Below are positions 43,636-50,860 of a stretch of DNA of 64,000 nt, in pieces. A program made the translations under genes and the position numbers. Within the stretch, counting starts at the first letter, position 1. Each line of letters begins with the position of its first letter. The stretch lies in the NCBI GenBank assembly GCA_910585965.1, contig CAJUHH010000010.1:62001-126000 (forward strand), in the 5' to 3' direction. The notes beneath the pieces were generated by a model. That model made no database searches. It was not told where the DNA came from and worked only from the letters and a program-made list of their open reading frames with translations. This DNA is from an uncultured Lachnospiraceae bacterium. Its GTDB lineage: Bacteria; Bacillota; Clostridia; Lachnospirales; Lachnospiraceae.

Positions 43636-43962
43636 CTTCGCCTTTTGTTTCTTTTGCTTTTTTTCCCGCCCCGACTCTACCAAAGATGCCGCAAGACATA
43701 CGAGGAAGCAGCTTCCGGCCAATAACCAGTCCAACCTCTTTTCTACATTCTTTTTCCGGGCTTTGACGGCCTTACGGTGAAGTTTCGCTTTGACTTTCTG
43801 CATTTTGATCCGATTCTTTTCGGTTTGCTTTAATGTTTTCCGCTGGTTATGTTCTCTTAATTTTATCGTTTTCTGTTTCTCCTTCAGCATCTTTGCCAGC
43901 GGCTTTCCAATTTTTTTCGTGATTCTTCTTGATTTATGCGTTCTGTCCATTCTAATACCCAT
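43618..43962 (-). CDS. Very basic small membrane-anchored protein
   Basis: This 114-residue protein is dominated by Lys and Arg (long KxxK runs such as KEKQKTIKLREHNQRK). One hydrophobic segment lies near 78-95 (LDWLLAGSCFLVCLAASLV), followed by a short basic tail. No family is recognised. The highly charged helix could bind nucleic acid or lipid; this is speculation. The start could be M1 or M5, since GGAAAGG is close to M1 and distant from M5. It ends in the convergent AraC terminator. Confidence 0.5.
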   Translation of the reverse strand: MGIRMDRTHKSRRITKKIGKPLAKMLKEKQKTIKLREHNQRKTLKQTEKNRIKMQKVKAKLHRKAVKARKKNVEKRLDWLLAGSCFLVCLAASLVESGREKKQKKQKAKKNAPA

Positions 43963-43994
43963 ATCCTTTCCACACTAACTCCCATAATCCCGAT

Positions 43995-44107
43995 GAAAAA
44001 TGCCGCTTTTCAGGCATTTTTCGGTGTGAGAAAGACTTGCAAAGCAAGTCTAGAACTTCTTCACGAAATGCCCTCTGGCATGAGCGTTAGAAGTTTTTCT
44101 CACACTA
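43995..44107 (-). repeat. Dispersed multi-hairpin repeat, copy D
   Basis: GAAAAATGCC/GGCATTTTTC hairpin, outer stem GTGTGAGAAA...TTTCTCACAC, GACTTGC/GCAAGTC hairpin, and an AGAACTTCT/AGAAGTTTT arm capped by ATGCCCTCTGGCAT. It lies about 10 nt after the stop codon of the SpoIID-like gene. The cap differs from copies B and C but keeps its pairing, a compensatory-type change. Confidence 0.9.
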
Positions 44108-44116
44108 CGCTAATCT

Positions 44117-44710
44117 TTATGCCGGTTCCGCAATGCGGCTGACTCCTACATATATATTGGAGATCTGATACCAAGTAGGGTAATCCACTATGCCGGACTG
44201 CGGCATATTAAATATCCTTTGGAAAGTTTTCACCGCATCCGCCGTTCGGCTCCCATAGATCCCATCCGCCGCGATTACCGGGATCGCCGGATAATTCTGG
44301 GCGATCCGGTTCAGCTGCTGCTGCATTTGGCGCACTTTATCGCCGCTGGATCCTATCGTCAGGTTGTATCCCGGCCAGGAGGACGGAACTCCGGCAATGC
44401 TTTCCGCCGAGTTGATGTACATATCGTTTCCAAAATAGTAGCGGATGATTTCTATCGCTGAATACCCTTCTTCCCCAAGATATTTGGAACCCCATTGGCT
44501 TAATCCGCTGCAAGTCACGCGGTTTCCGTCGCAATAGGAGGTAAAAATTGGCTGGCGGACGCCAGGGCGTGACAAATAATTTGCAAAAATAGTATCTACC
44601 AAATAATCAATATTATCAAAAATATTTCTTCCGCGCATCCACTTCTGGTCGTAAGCGGTGGATGATGTAATAGTAAAGTTGTAGCCTTGATTTCGGTACG
44701 CCGGAATCAC
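44117..44710 (-). pseudogene. C-terminal half of an interrupted SpoIID-like/peptidoglycan-binding protein
   Basis: From YRNQGYNFTITSSTAYD onward this is the second half of a SpoIID-like domain (CSGLSQWGSKYLGEEGYSAIEIIRYYFGND). A peptidoglycan-binding domain follows (IGSSGDKVRQMQQQLNRIAQNYPAI, ADGIYGSRTADAVKTFQRIFNMP). The GTG at 44708-44710 and the first few codons come from the inserted element. The first half of the gene is at 47778-48460. Removal of 3,078 bp (one element plus one target copy) rejoins the halves in frame. It is probably not expressed as a functional protein in this arrangement. Confidence 0.88.
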
Positions 44711-44782
44711 CGCTGATTCGCTTTCCTAATTCTCCCCGCTTTATACAATCACTTGGCTCATTGCTCACCAAAATAAACAACT

Positions 44783-45292
44783 CTATTCTGATACTTGCTT
44801 TATTGGATACTTCCCGTAACTCTTATCAGCATTCCACTCCGCTATGGAAAGGACATCTATATGCTCTATCAGTTTCTTGCCATTCCCTAGATTATCCTGA
44901 AGAACAAAAGGCAATTCCATTTTTAATCTATTTCGCAGCCTCTTTCTGGCAGTCACATCTCCATTGGGATATTCAAGAATATATATGTATTGAATTGGTT
45001 TATTTTTATCTAATAATCTCAAATAATGCAAGGCATCATAAAATTTTCGTGATGCCACTAATATTTTTTTATCCGTCATTGGATGGAAAGCTTCAGGATT
45101 CTCTGCATTTGCAAGACACGCATTCTTATACTCTACCATAAGAATATACGTAGAATTTTCAATCAAAAAATCCACATCATTAATATGTATCCCTGCATTG
45201 TGATAATCTTCATGCATCTTATCCGTTGCCCATACAGCCGCTCTGCAATCAATACTGTATGCTCCGTTTTCCTCTATAAATATATCCTTCAT
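44783..45292 (-). CDS. PD-(D/E)XK nuclease-like partner of the AAA ATPase
   Basis: This 169-residue protein contains the core pattern of PD-(D/E)XK nucleases, an Asp before a beta-hairpin and then E-x-K: NDVDFLIENSTYILMVEYKNA (D41, E54, K56). A helical C-terminal half follows. It begins 9 bp after the ATPase stop, so the two are cotranscribed. An ATPase plus nuclease pair of this type is common among anti-phage and mobile-element defence systems. Nuclease activity is inferred from the motif only. Confidence 0.68.
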   Translation of the reverse strand: MKDIFIEENGAYSIDCRAAVWATDKMHEDYHNAGIHINDVDFLIENSTYILMVEYKNACLANAENPEAFHPMTDKKILVASRKFYDALHYLRLLDKNKPIQYIYILEYPNGDVTARKRLRNRLKMELPFVLQDNLGNGKKLIEHIDVLSIAEWNADKSYGKYPIKQVSE

Positions 45293-45301
45293 AGTATTCT
45301 C

Positions 45302-46399
45302 TCACAGCTCATATATTTCATCAAGCAGTTTATTATCTGCAATCATAATATGATTGGACTTGATTTCATCCATCTTGTATGCCGACTGGCTGCATATTGT
45401 CTCACTATGCTCATCCATCCCGGAAAATATCTTTTGCGATTCATCTAAAAACAAGTTCCGGCTTTTGTATAAATTATGGAACATCACCTGCTCTTTATTT
45501 GTACGTCGAACTTCCAGATATTTTGCAAAATTATAACTATGTGTGGCCACAATAATCTGGGTTCCATTTTTCTGTAATTCCAGCAGAATTTCTGCAACAA
45601 GAGGATATAATTCAGGATTCAAATTTGCTTCTGGCTCATCCCATAAAAGAACCGTCCCTTTCTCCAGAAGACCATTTCTTATTAGTTTCCAAAGCAAACC
45701 TAATTTACGTAACCCCTCCGCCTCTAATGAGAAATCCACTTTTCTGCCATCCTTTTTTAACATATAAAAAGAGTCATTTTCTAAAATAACCGTTCCATCA
45801 ATCACCTCGCTGATTTTATCAAGAATGCCACTCATAACAGAGGGCATTTCCCGTGTTTCTGGCAAAGAGGCATTTACAATAATATCTATCTGCGTTCCAT
45901 CAAAAGGCATATTATATTTCTGATTCATTGCCAGAAAACCTTTTGCATGGGATAACATTTCTGTCGTAGGAATAAATACGGACTGTATATCCAACCCAAG
46001 CCGTTTACCGTAATTAACTATAGCATGACGAGAAAGATTGTCTTCAAAGCTGTGTGTGCCATCTGATACTCTGTAATAACAATAATCTTCTTTATTTTCT
46101 GCATTTTTTAAAGCATCACTATCTTTCAGGCTGTTGGAGAAAAATTCTATCAAACTCTTTGCTTTTCCCTGATCAGCCTTCCTGATTGACCATTGTGTTG
46201 CTGCATAAATCATTTTCAGGATAGTTGTCTTTCCAACTCCATTTTCACCAATCAGAACATTTATTCCATCACAAAATTCCATTTTGAATCCATCATGAAA
46301 TGTATCGCCTTCTTTTATATTTTTTAAACCAGCATTATCCTTCTCCAAATGACGTTTGAACACCATTACGTTCAAAATTTCTATCATTTTGATTGCCAT
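45302..46399 (-). CDS. AAA family ATPase (SMC/OLD-like, single ABC-type ATP site)
   Basis: This 365-residue protein has Walker A GENGVGKTT (51-59), a middle insertion without a long coiled coil (about 65-245), Walker B TVLLWDEPEANLNP (249-262) and a switch histidine in VATHSYNFAKYL (H287). It has the layout of AAA_15/AAA_21 ATPases found in defence modules. No C-terminal TOPRIM domain is visible, so the nuclease function would come from the next gene. This gene and its partner are richer in A+T than the surrounding operons, which suggests horizontal origin. It follows the secreted repeat protein gene by 33 bp. Confidence 0.85.
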   Translation of the reverse strand: MAIKMIEILNVMVFKRHLEKDNAGLKNIKEGDTFHDGFKMEFCDGINVLIGENGVGKTTILKMIYAATQWSIRKADQGKAKSLIEFFSNSLKDSDALKNAENKEDYCYYRVSDGTHSFEDNLSRHAIVNYGKRLGLDIQSVFIPTTEMLSHAKGFLAMNQKYNMPFDGTQIDIIVNASLPETREMPSVMSGILDKISEVIDGTVILENDSFYMLKKDGRKVDFSLEAEGLRKLGLLWKLIRNGLLEKGTVLLWDEPEANLNPELYPLVAEILLELQKNGTQIIVATHSYNFAKYLEVRRTNKEQVMFHNLYKSRNLFLDESQKIFSGMDEHSETICSQSAYKMDEIKSNHIMIADNKLLDEIYEL

Positions 46400-46432
46400 A
46401 GTTCATCTCCATTCACATTTATCATATCTCAA

Positions 46433-47605
46433 TCAATTCCCGACAATATCCAATGCATGCATATAAGCATCCGAGCCGCGTGCGCACGTCACGGTCAGTT
46501 TTTTCCCTCTGACAAAAGCTTTGCAGTTGCTGATGCTGTTTACCGCATCCAGCTTCAGCTCCATAGTTCCCCCGCTGGTGGACAGGCAAAGTACATTCTG
46601 CGTGGATCCGTCCGCCACCGTCCCCGTGACAGTCGCTGGCGAAGAACGGTCTATCTCCGCAGAGCCTGTGCTTTCCTTTGTTCCCACGATGCTGGCAGCA
46701 TGCATATAGGCATCGGAACCCCGATAGCAGGAAACCATCAGCTTATTGCCCGGCGTAAGCACAACGCCGTTTCTGGTATCCGTATTATTATCGATCACGA
46801 GCTGCATCTCCCCCTCATTGGTGGATAAGTATAAAAGCCCTTCCTTCGTTTTATCCGTTGCCGTCCCTGACACCGTGACTGTCGAAACATTTACCGCCGC
46901 AGCCGGTGCGGGCGTTATGCCCGATACCTGGGTGCCGGGCGTCACCGCCGCAGTCCCATTCACCGTCGGTATATTTACTGTCGGCGTGCCAGTTCCTATA
47001 GGAGTCGTGGGCGCGGCTGTCCCGATATCATAAATTCTCGCTGCATGCATATAAGCATCCGAGCCTCTCATACATGTAATATTATAGCTTTTTCCCACCA
47101 CAAGCAGGGAGCATCCGCTGACATCAGTAGTGGCATCCAGTTTTATTTCCATTTCGCCCTGCTGCGTGGAAACATATAATACATTGCCCGTCGTCTTATC
47201 CCCTATTTTCCCCGTTACGGTGGCTGTTGCCGAAGAGTCAAGCGTTACTCCGGCTTCCTGTGTCTCGCTGGTAATCTTGGCCGCATGCAGATATCCGTCA
47301 GAACCGTAAGTCACGGCGACGCTCACCCTCTTATCCGGCAGAAGTATTTTACAAGCAGTGATATCCGTCCCGCTGTCCAGCTTGATTTCCATATACCCTT
47401 CCCTTGTGGAAAGCTTCAGCAGTTCCGTGTTTGTCCCCGATAAAACCGTTCCGTTCACCGTCGCCAGAATCTCAACCGCATGGGCCTCCATTCGATTCCA
47501 GGGAGCTGCTGCCAGTCCAAACACCAGACAGGCCGCTATATATAATTTTGCAGTTTTATACATCTTTAAAAATGAATGCTTTTGGGTCAACACATATTTC
47601 TTCAT
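46433..47605 (-). CDS. Secreted protein with four repeats
   Basis: This 390-residue exported protein has a basic N-terminus, a hydrophobic signal segment (about 19-33) and a likely cleavage after EAHA (about 44). Four repeats of about 65-70 residues follow, each with the pattern VTGT...NVLYLST..GEMEIKLD..TD...C...GK...V.C.RGSDAYMHAA.I. Between repeats two and three is a Pro/Thr-rich linker (PTTPIGTGTPTVNIPTVNG). The family is not recognised. It is the first cargo gene inside the inserted element, with a GAGAGG ribosome binding site. Confidence 0.75.
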   Translation of the reverse strand: MKKYVLTQKHSFLKMYKTAKLYIAACLVFGLAAAPWNRMEAHAVEILATVNGTVLSGTNTELLKLSTREGYMEIKLDSGTDITACKILLPDKRVSVAVTYGSDGYLHAAKITSETQEAGVTLDSSATATVTGKIGDKTTGNVLYVSTQQGEMEIKLDATTDVSGCSLLVVGKSYNITCMRGSDAYMHAARIYDIGTAAPTTPIGTGTPTVNIPTVNGTAAVTPGTQVSGITPAPAAAVNVSTVTVSGTATDKTKEGLLYLSTNEGEMQLVIDNNTDTRNGVVLTPGNKLMVSCYRGSDAYMHAASIVGTKESTGSAEIDRSSPATVTGTVADGSTQNVLCLSTSGGTMELKLDAVNSISNCKAFVRGKKLTVTCARGSDAYMHALDIVGN

Positions 47606-47752
47606 ATCCTTATCCTCTCATCATCTGCAAACAAGGAACTGCATCCGCTTGGTCTAACAGGATGCACATTCTGACATTCGAAACACATTATATAGAGTTA
47701 TCATACAATATTCACCTTGGAAAAGCAATATATTCCCAATTTCTTAAGAAGT

Positions 47753-48460
47753 TTATATCCAGTGCTGATTCCGGCACCACTCCGTATATACCCTGTTCAG
47801 AGTCACGGACATAATCGCCAGCACATTGGCATAAATCGCGCTTTCCGGCCATGTGGCATAAATCTCCGAGGATGCCACGTTTTTAATATAATCCTTATAC
47901 TTTACGTAATAGTTCGGAGCAGAGGCATCCGAAGGCGCACCGTCATGAACGACCACATATTCTGGGATAACAACCCTGCTAAGTACGATTTCCCCTGTTT
48001 CATCCATCGGTTTGATTTCATCCTCGGGAATTTTGGGCGGATATTCCCCATATAAGGTATGATCCGGAATGACGATCGTCTCCTCCTCCCTCTGCTCCAC
48101 CTCAATGGGATTCATCCGGACGGGCTGCAATGCCAGGGATTCCGGCAGGATCTCCGTCCCTGATATTGTCACCGGCTCATAACCCGGGGCATCCACCTCA
48201 ATATTGTATTCCGAATAGGGCTGTTCCGACCCGGGTTCCAGGCTGTACTCCAAAGGCGGTGCCGGAAGCGATACCTCCTCTGTCTGCCCGGACATATCGG
48301 TATTCAATGTTTCTATTATGGAATCGGGCATCCCTTTATAAGATATTTTCACTGTGGCGTCCGTAACCGGGATGAGACCCATGGAGGAAGTTACACTGAT
48401 TTTCAGCCTTCCTGTATCGGGTCCGGCGTTCTGTGCGGCATGTATTCTATTTACAGACAT
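47753..48460 (-). pseudogene. N-terminal half of the interrupted SpoIID-like/peptidoglycan-binding protein
   Basis: The 235-codon frame has an N-terminal beta-rich carboxypeptidase-regulatory-like domain (about 18-110: GRLKISVTSSMGLIPVTDATVKISY, YSEYNIEVDAPGYEPVTISG). The start of a SpoIID-like domain follows (YKDYIKNVASSEIYATWPESAIYANVLAIMSVTLNRVYTEW). Native sequence ends at W228 (47777). The last seven codons (CRNQHWI) and stop are element sequence. Intact relatives in Clostridia are about 420 residues and are thought to act at the cell wall. No signal peptide is visible. Confidence 0.88.
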
Positions 48461-48463
48461 AAT

Positions 48464-48507
48464 AAAACCTCTGCATATTTGTTTACCCCATTATATGCAG
48501 AGGTTTT
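48464..48507 (-). terminator. htpG terminator that also carries the next gene's ribosome binding site
   Basis: On the minus strand AAAACCTCTGCATAT pairs perfectly with ATATGCAGAGGTTTT around a 14-nt loop and is followed by ATTATG, the start of the SpoIID-like gene. The 3' arm contains the AGAGG that would serve that start. The hairpin would thus both end htpG and sequester the site. Confidence 0.75.
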
Positions 48508-48554
48508 CCTGCCTGTGAAACTCTTCCAATGCCTGTTCTGCCCGGCGAGGTCTT

Positions 48555-50660
48555 CTATTTCGTCAGCATCATCATAATATCATTGCTTCTTGCGATAAAC
48601 TTTGTCATAGCTTCCGGCTTCAAAGGCGCATTCTGCAACAATGCCAAGTCATACAGCTGTTCGCAGATCATCTTCACATGATCGCCTTCTTTGTTGTCCA
48701 GCACATACTGCACCAGCGGATGGTTTGCGTTCAGCACAAGGGTCTCCCCTTCCTGCCCGAATCCCATATCCATTCCGTTCATGGCATACATTTTCATCAT
48801 ATCCTGCATCCGTCTGCTTTCCTCGGAAACCGTGATCATCGATGATATCTTTTTATTTTTCAATTTTTCAACTTTCACCGTGAGATTGTCTTTTTTAAGA
48901 GCTTTTTTCATAATCTTGGCAATTTCTTCTGCCTGCTCTTCCATCTCTTTTGCGGCCTTTTTGGACGTTTTTGATTTGAAGGAATCCGTCAGATCCGCAT
49001 CGATACGCTGGAACTTAATGCCTTCATTTTTTGCCTCCAGCTGGGAAATAAAGGGCTGGTCAATGTTATGGGTCAGGATCACCGCATCCATTTTCGCTGC
49101 CTTAAACATATTGATGTACTGGCTCTGCTGCTGTTCGTCCGTCACATAGTAGATGACCTTCTCTTTTTTCTCCTCCTCTTCCTCTTCTACCGGGTTGCCG
49201 TCCGCATCCAGCACCTCTCCTTCCACGGGATTGCCGTCCGCATCCAAGACTTCTCCCTCTGCCGGGTTATCTTCCGCATCCGGGGCTTCCCCTTCCACAG
49301 AATTGCCGTCCGCATTTTCTTCCACGTCCGTCTTGTTGACCTCCAGGCACTCGGGCAATGTCAGATATTTTCCTTCCAAATTTTTAAAGAGAATATAATC
49401 CGTCATCTTCTCGCAGAACTTATCGTCCTTTAGGCAGCCGAACTTGATGAACGGGCTGATATCGTCCCAATATTTATCATATTCTTCTTTTTCCGTCTTG
49501 CACATGCCGGACAATTTGTCAGCTACTTTCTTGGAAATGTAGTCGGAAATCTTCTTTACAAAACCGTCATTCTGCAGCGCGCTCCTGGAAACATTTAACG
49601 GCAGGTCAGGGCAGTCGATCACGCCTTTTAGCAGCAACAGGAATTCCGGGATGACTTCCTTAATATTGTCCGCGATGAACACCTGGTTATTGTAAAGCTT
49701 GATCGTTCCTTCAATGGACTCATATTCCATATTGATTTTCGGGAAATACAAGATGCCCTTTAAATTAAACGGATAATCCATATTCAAATGAATCCAGAAC
49801 AGCGGCTCCTTATAATCCTGGAATACCTTGCGGTAAAATTCCAGATATTCTTCTTTCGTGCATTCATTCGGATGCTTTGTCCAAAGAGGAGTCGTCTCGT
49901 TCAGGAGTTCCGGCCTCTTTGTAATTTTCAGTTTCTGCTCATCCTCTTCCTTTTCTTTCTTGATCTCTTCTATGACGGTATCCGTATCCAGCTTTTCTTC
50001 TGCCTTGATAATCTGCGTTTCTGTCGTATTTGCTTTGGACAGATAAATTTCCGTCGGCATAAAGGAACAGTATTTTTTTATAACCTCCCTTGCCTTATAT
50101 TCGTTGCAGAATTCCAGGCAGTCCTCGTTGATATAGAGGGTGATTTCCGTCCCGACCTCAGTCCTGCTTCCCTCTTCCATATCAAATTCCGTTCCCCCGT
50201 CGCACTCCCAATGCACCGGCTTTGCTCCCTCTTTATAAGAAAGCGTATCAATGTTTACCTGGTCCGCTACCATAAATGCGGAATAAAAGCCAAGGCCGAA
50301 GTGTCCGATAATCTGGTCCTCATTCGTCTTGTCCTTATACTTTTCAAAAAAGTCCGTCGCCCCGGAAAAAGCGATCTGATTGATATATTCCTCCACCTCG
50401 TCCGCCGTCATGCCGATCCCGTTATCAATAAATTTCAGCGTCTTTTCTTCCGGGTTGACCACTACTTCTATTTTCGCCTTGTAGTCATCCGCCAGAACAC
50501 ATTCTCCCATCATTTCCAGTTTTTTCCGCTTTGTAATCGCGTCGCATCCGTTGGAAATCATTTCCCTCATGAAAATGTCATGGTCGGAATACAGCCATTT
50601 TTTGATAATAGGAAAAATATTATCGCTGTTTATTGATAAATTACCGTGTTTTGCTGCCAT
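48555..50660 (-). CDS. htpG: Molecular chaperone HtpG (Hsp90) with acidic repeat insertion
   Basis: ATP-dependent cytoplasmic chaperone, 701 residues compared with about 625 in E. coli. The N-terminal GHKL ATPase has NGCDAITKRKKLE, DNGIGMTADEV and GHFGLGFYSAFMV. The middle domain is conserved (LNVSRSALQND), and the C-terminal dimerisation domain contains ANHPLVQYVL. Extra length comes from two highly charged stretches: a lysine/glutamate linker at about 213-245 and a tandem acidic repeat at about 445-491. A CIRCE element and promoter lie upstream, so HrcA control is likely. Confidence 0.96.
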   Translation of the reverse strand: MAAKHGNLSINSDNIFPIIKKWLYSDHDIFMREMISNGCDAITKRKKLEMMGECVLADDYKAKIEVVVNPEEKTLKFIDNGIGMTADEVEEYINQIAFSGATDFFEKYKDKTNEDQIIGHFGLGFYSAFMVADQVNIDTLSYKEGAKPVHWECDGGTEFDMEEGSRTEVGTEITLYINEDCLEFCNEYKAREVIKKYCSFMPTEIYLSKANTTETQIIKAEEKLDTDTVIEEIKKEKEEDEQKLKITKRPELLNETTPLWTKHPNECTKEEYLEFYRKVFQDYKEPLFWIHLNMDYPFNLKGILYFPKINMEYESIEGTIKLYNNQVFIADNIKEVIPEFLLLLKGVIDCPDLPLNVSRSALQNDGFVKKISDYISKKVADKLSGMCKTEKEEYDKYWDDISPFIKFGCLKDDKFCEKMTDYILFKNLEGKYLTLPECLEVNKTDVEENADGNSVEGEAPDAEDNPAEGEVLDADGNPVEGEVLDADGNPVEEEEEEKKEKVIYYVTDEQQQSQYINMFKAAKMDAVILTHNIDQPFISQLEAKNEGIKFQRIDADLTDSFKSKTSKKAAKEMEEQAEEIAKIMKKALKKDNLTVKVEKLKNKKISSMITVSEESRRMQDMMKMYAMNGMDMGFGQEGETLVLNANHPLVQYVLDNKEGDHVKMICEQLYDLALLQNAPLKPEAMTKFIARSNDIMMMLTK
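49188..49326 (-). repeat. 36-bp tandem repeat inside htpG
   Basis: Almost four copies of a 36-bp unit encode 12-residue repeats of the type DADGNPVEGEVL. The two most C-terminal copies are nearly identical and the N-terminal ones are diverged (EDNPAEGEV, DGNSVEGEA). The reading frame is kept throughout. Confidence 0.9.
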
Positions 50661-50711
50661 AATGCGCCACTCCCTTTTTATTTTTTTCTGTCATTTCTTA
50701 ACCTGTTTCCT

Positions 50712-50740
50712 AGTTTAATTCCAACCCGCCCAAAAGTCAA
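50712..50740 (-). promoter_or_regulatory. htpG promoter
   Basis: TTGACT (50735-50740) and TAAACT (50712-50717) with a 17-bp spacer on the minus strand, about 50 bp before the htpG start and directly downstream of CIRCE. Confidence 0.6.
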
Positions 50741-50747
50741 GAGAAAA

Positions 50748-50774
50748 TTAGCACTCATTAAAAACGAGTGCTAA
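50748..50774. promoter_or_regulatory. CIRCE element (HrcA operator)
   Basis: A perfect CIRCE: TTAGCACTC, nine bases, GAGTGCTAA. It sits just upstream of the htpG -35 box. HrcA bound here should repress htpG until heat or protein-folding stress. Confidence 0.95.
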
Positions 50775-50860
50775 TAATTTCCCATTTCCCTTGTAAAATC
50801 GGGCATTTCCCTATTTCTAAAATCTTTCTAAACTGGCATGGCGGCTTGTAACGGCAGCGT

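Larger units (their letters stand above)
44700..47775. mobile_element. 3,076-bp inserted element with terminal inverted repeats and a 2-bp target duplication
   Basis: Both ends read inward GCCGGAATCA (44700-44709; complement at 47766-47775), followed by weaker matching (nCnCTG). The dinucleotide AC flanks both ends (44698-44699 and 47776-47777). Precise removal of the element and one AC joins ...ACG GAG TGG with TAC CGA AAT and restores a continuous reading frame. The cargo is a secreted repeat protein, an AAA ATPase and a PD-(D/E)XK-like protein. No transposase or recombinase is encoded, so movement would need help in trans. Confidence 0.85.

Noticed and set aside
44700..47775. Sporulation skin-type element excised by a recombinase
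   Set aside because: No serine or tyrosine recombinase is encoded inside, and the borders are inverted repeats with a 2-bp duplication rather than direct core repeats. Kept only as a remote alternative.
49188..49326. CRISPR or regulatory repeat in htpG
   Set aside because: The 36-bp units keep the reading frame and encode a regular acidic peptide; no spacers exist.
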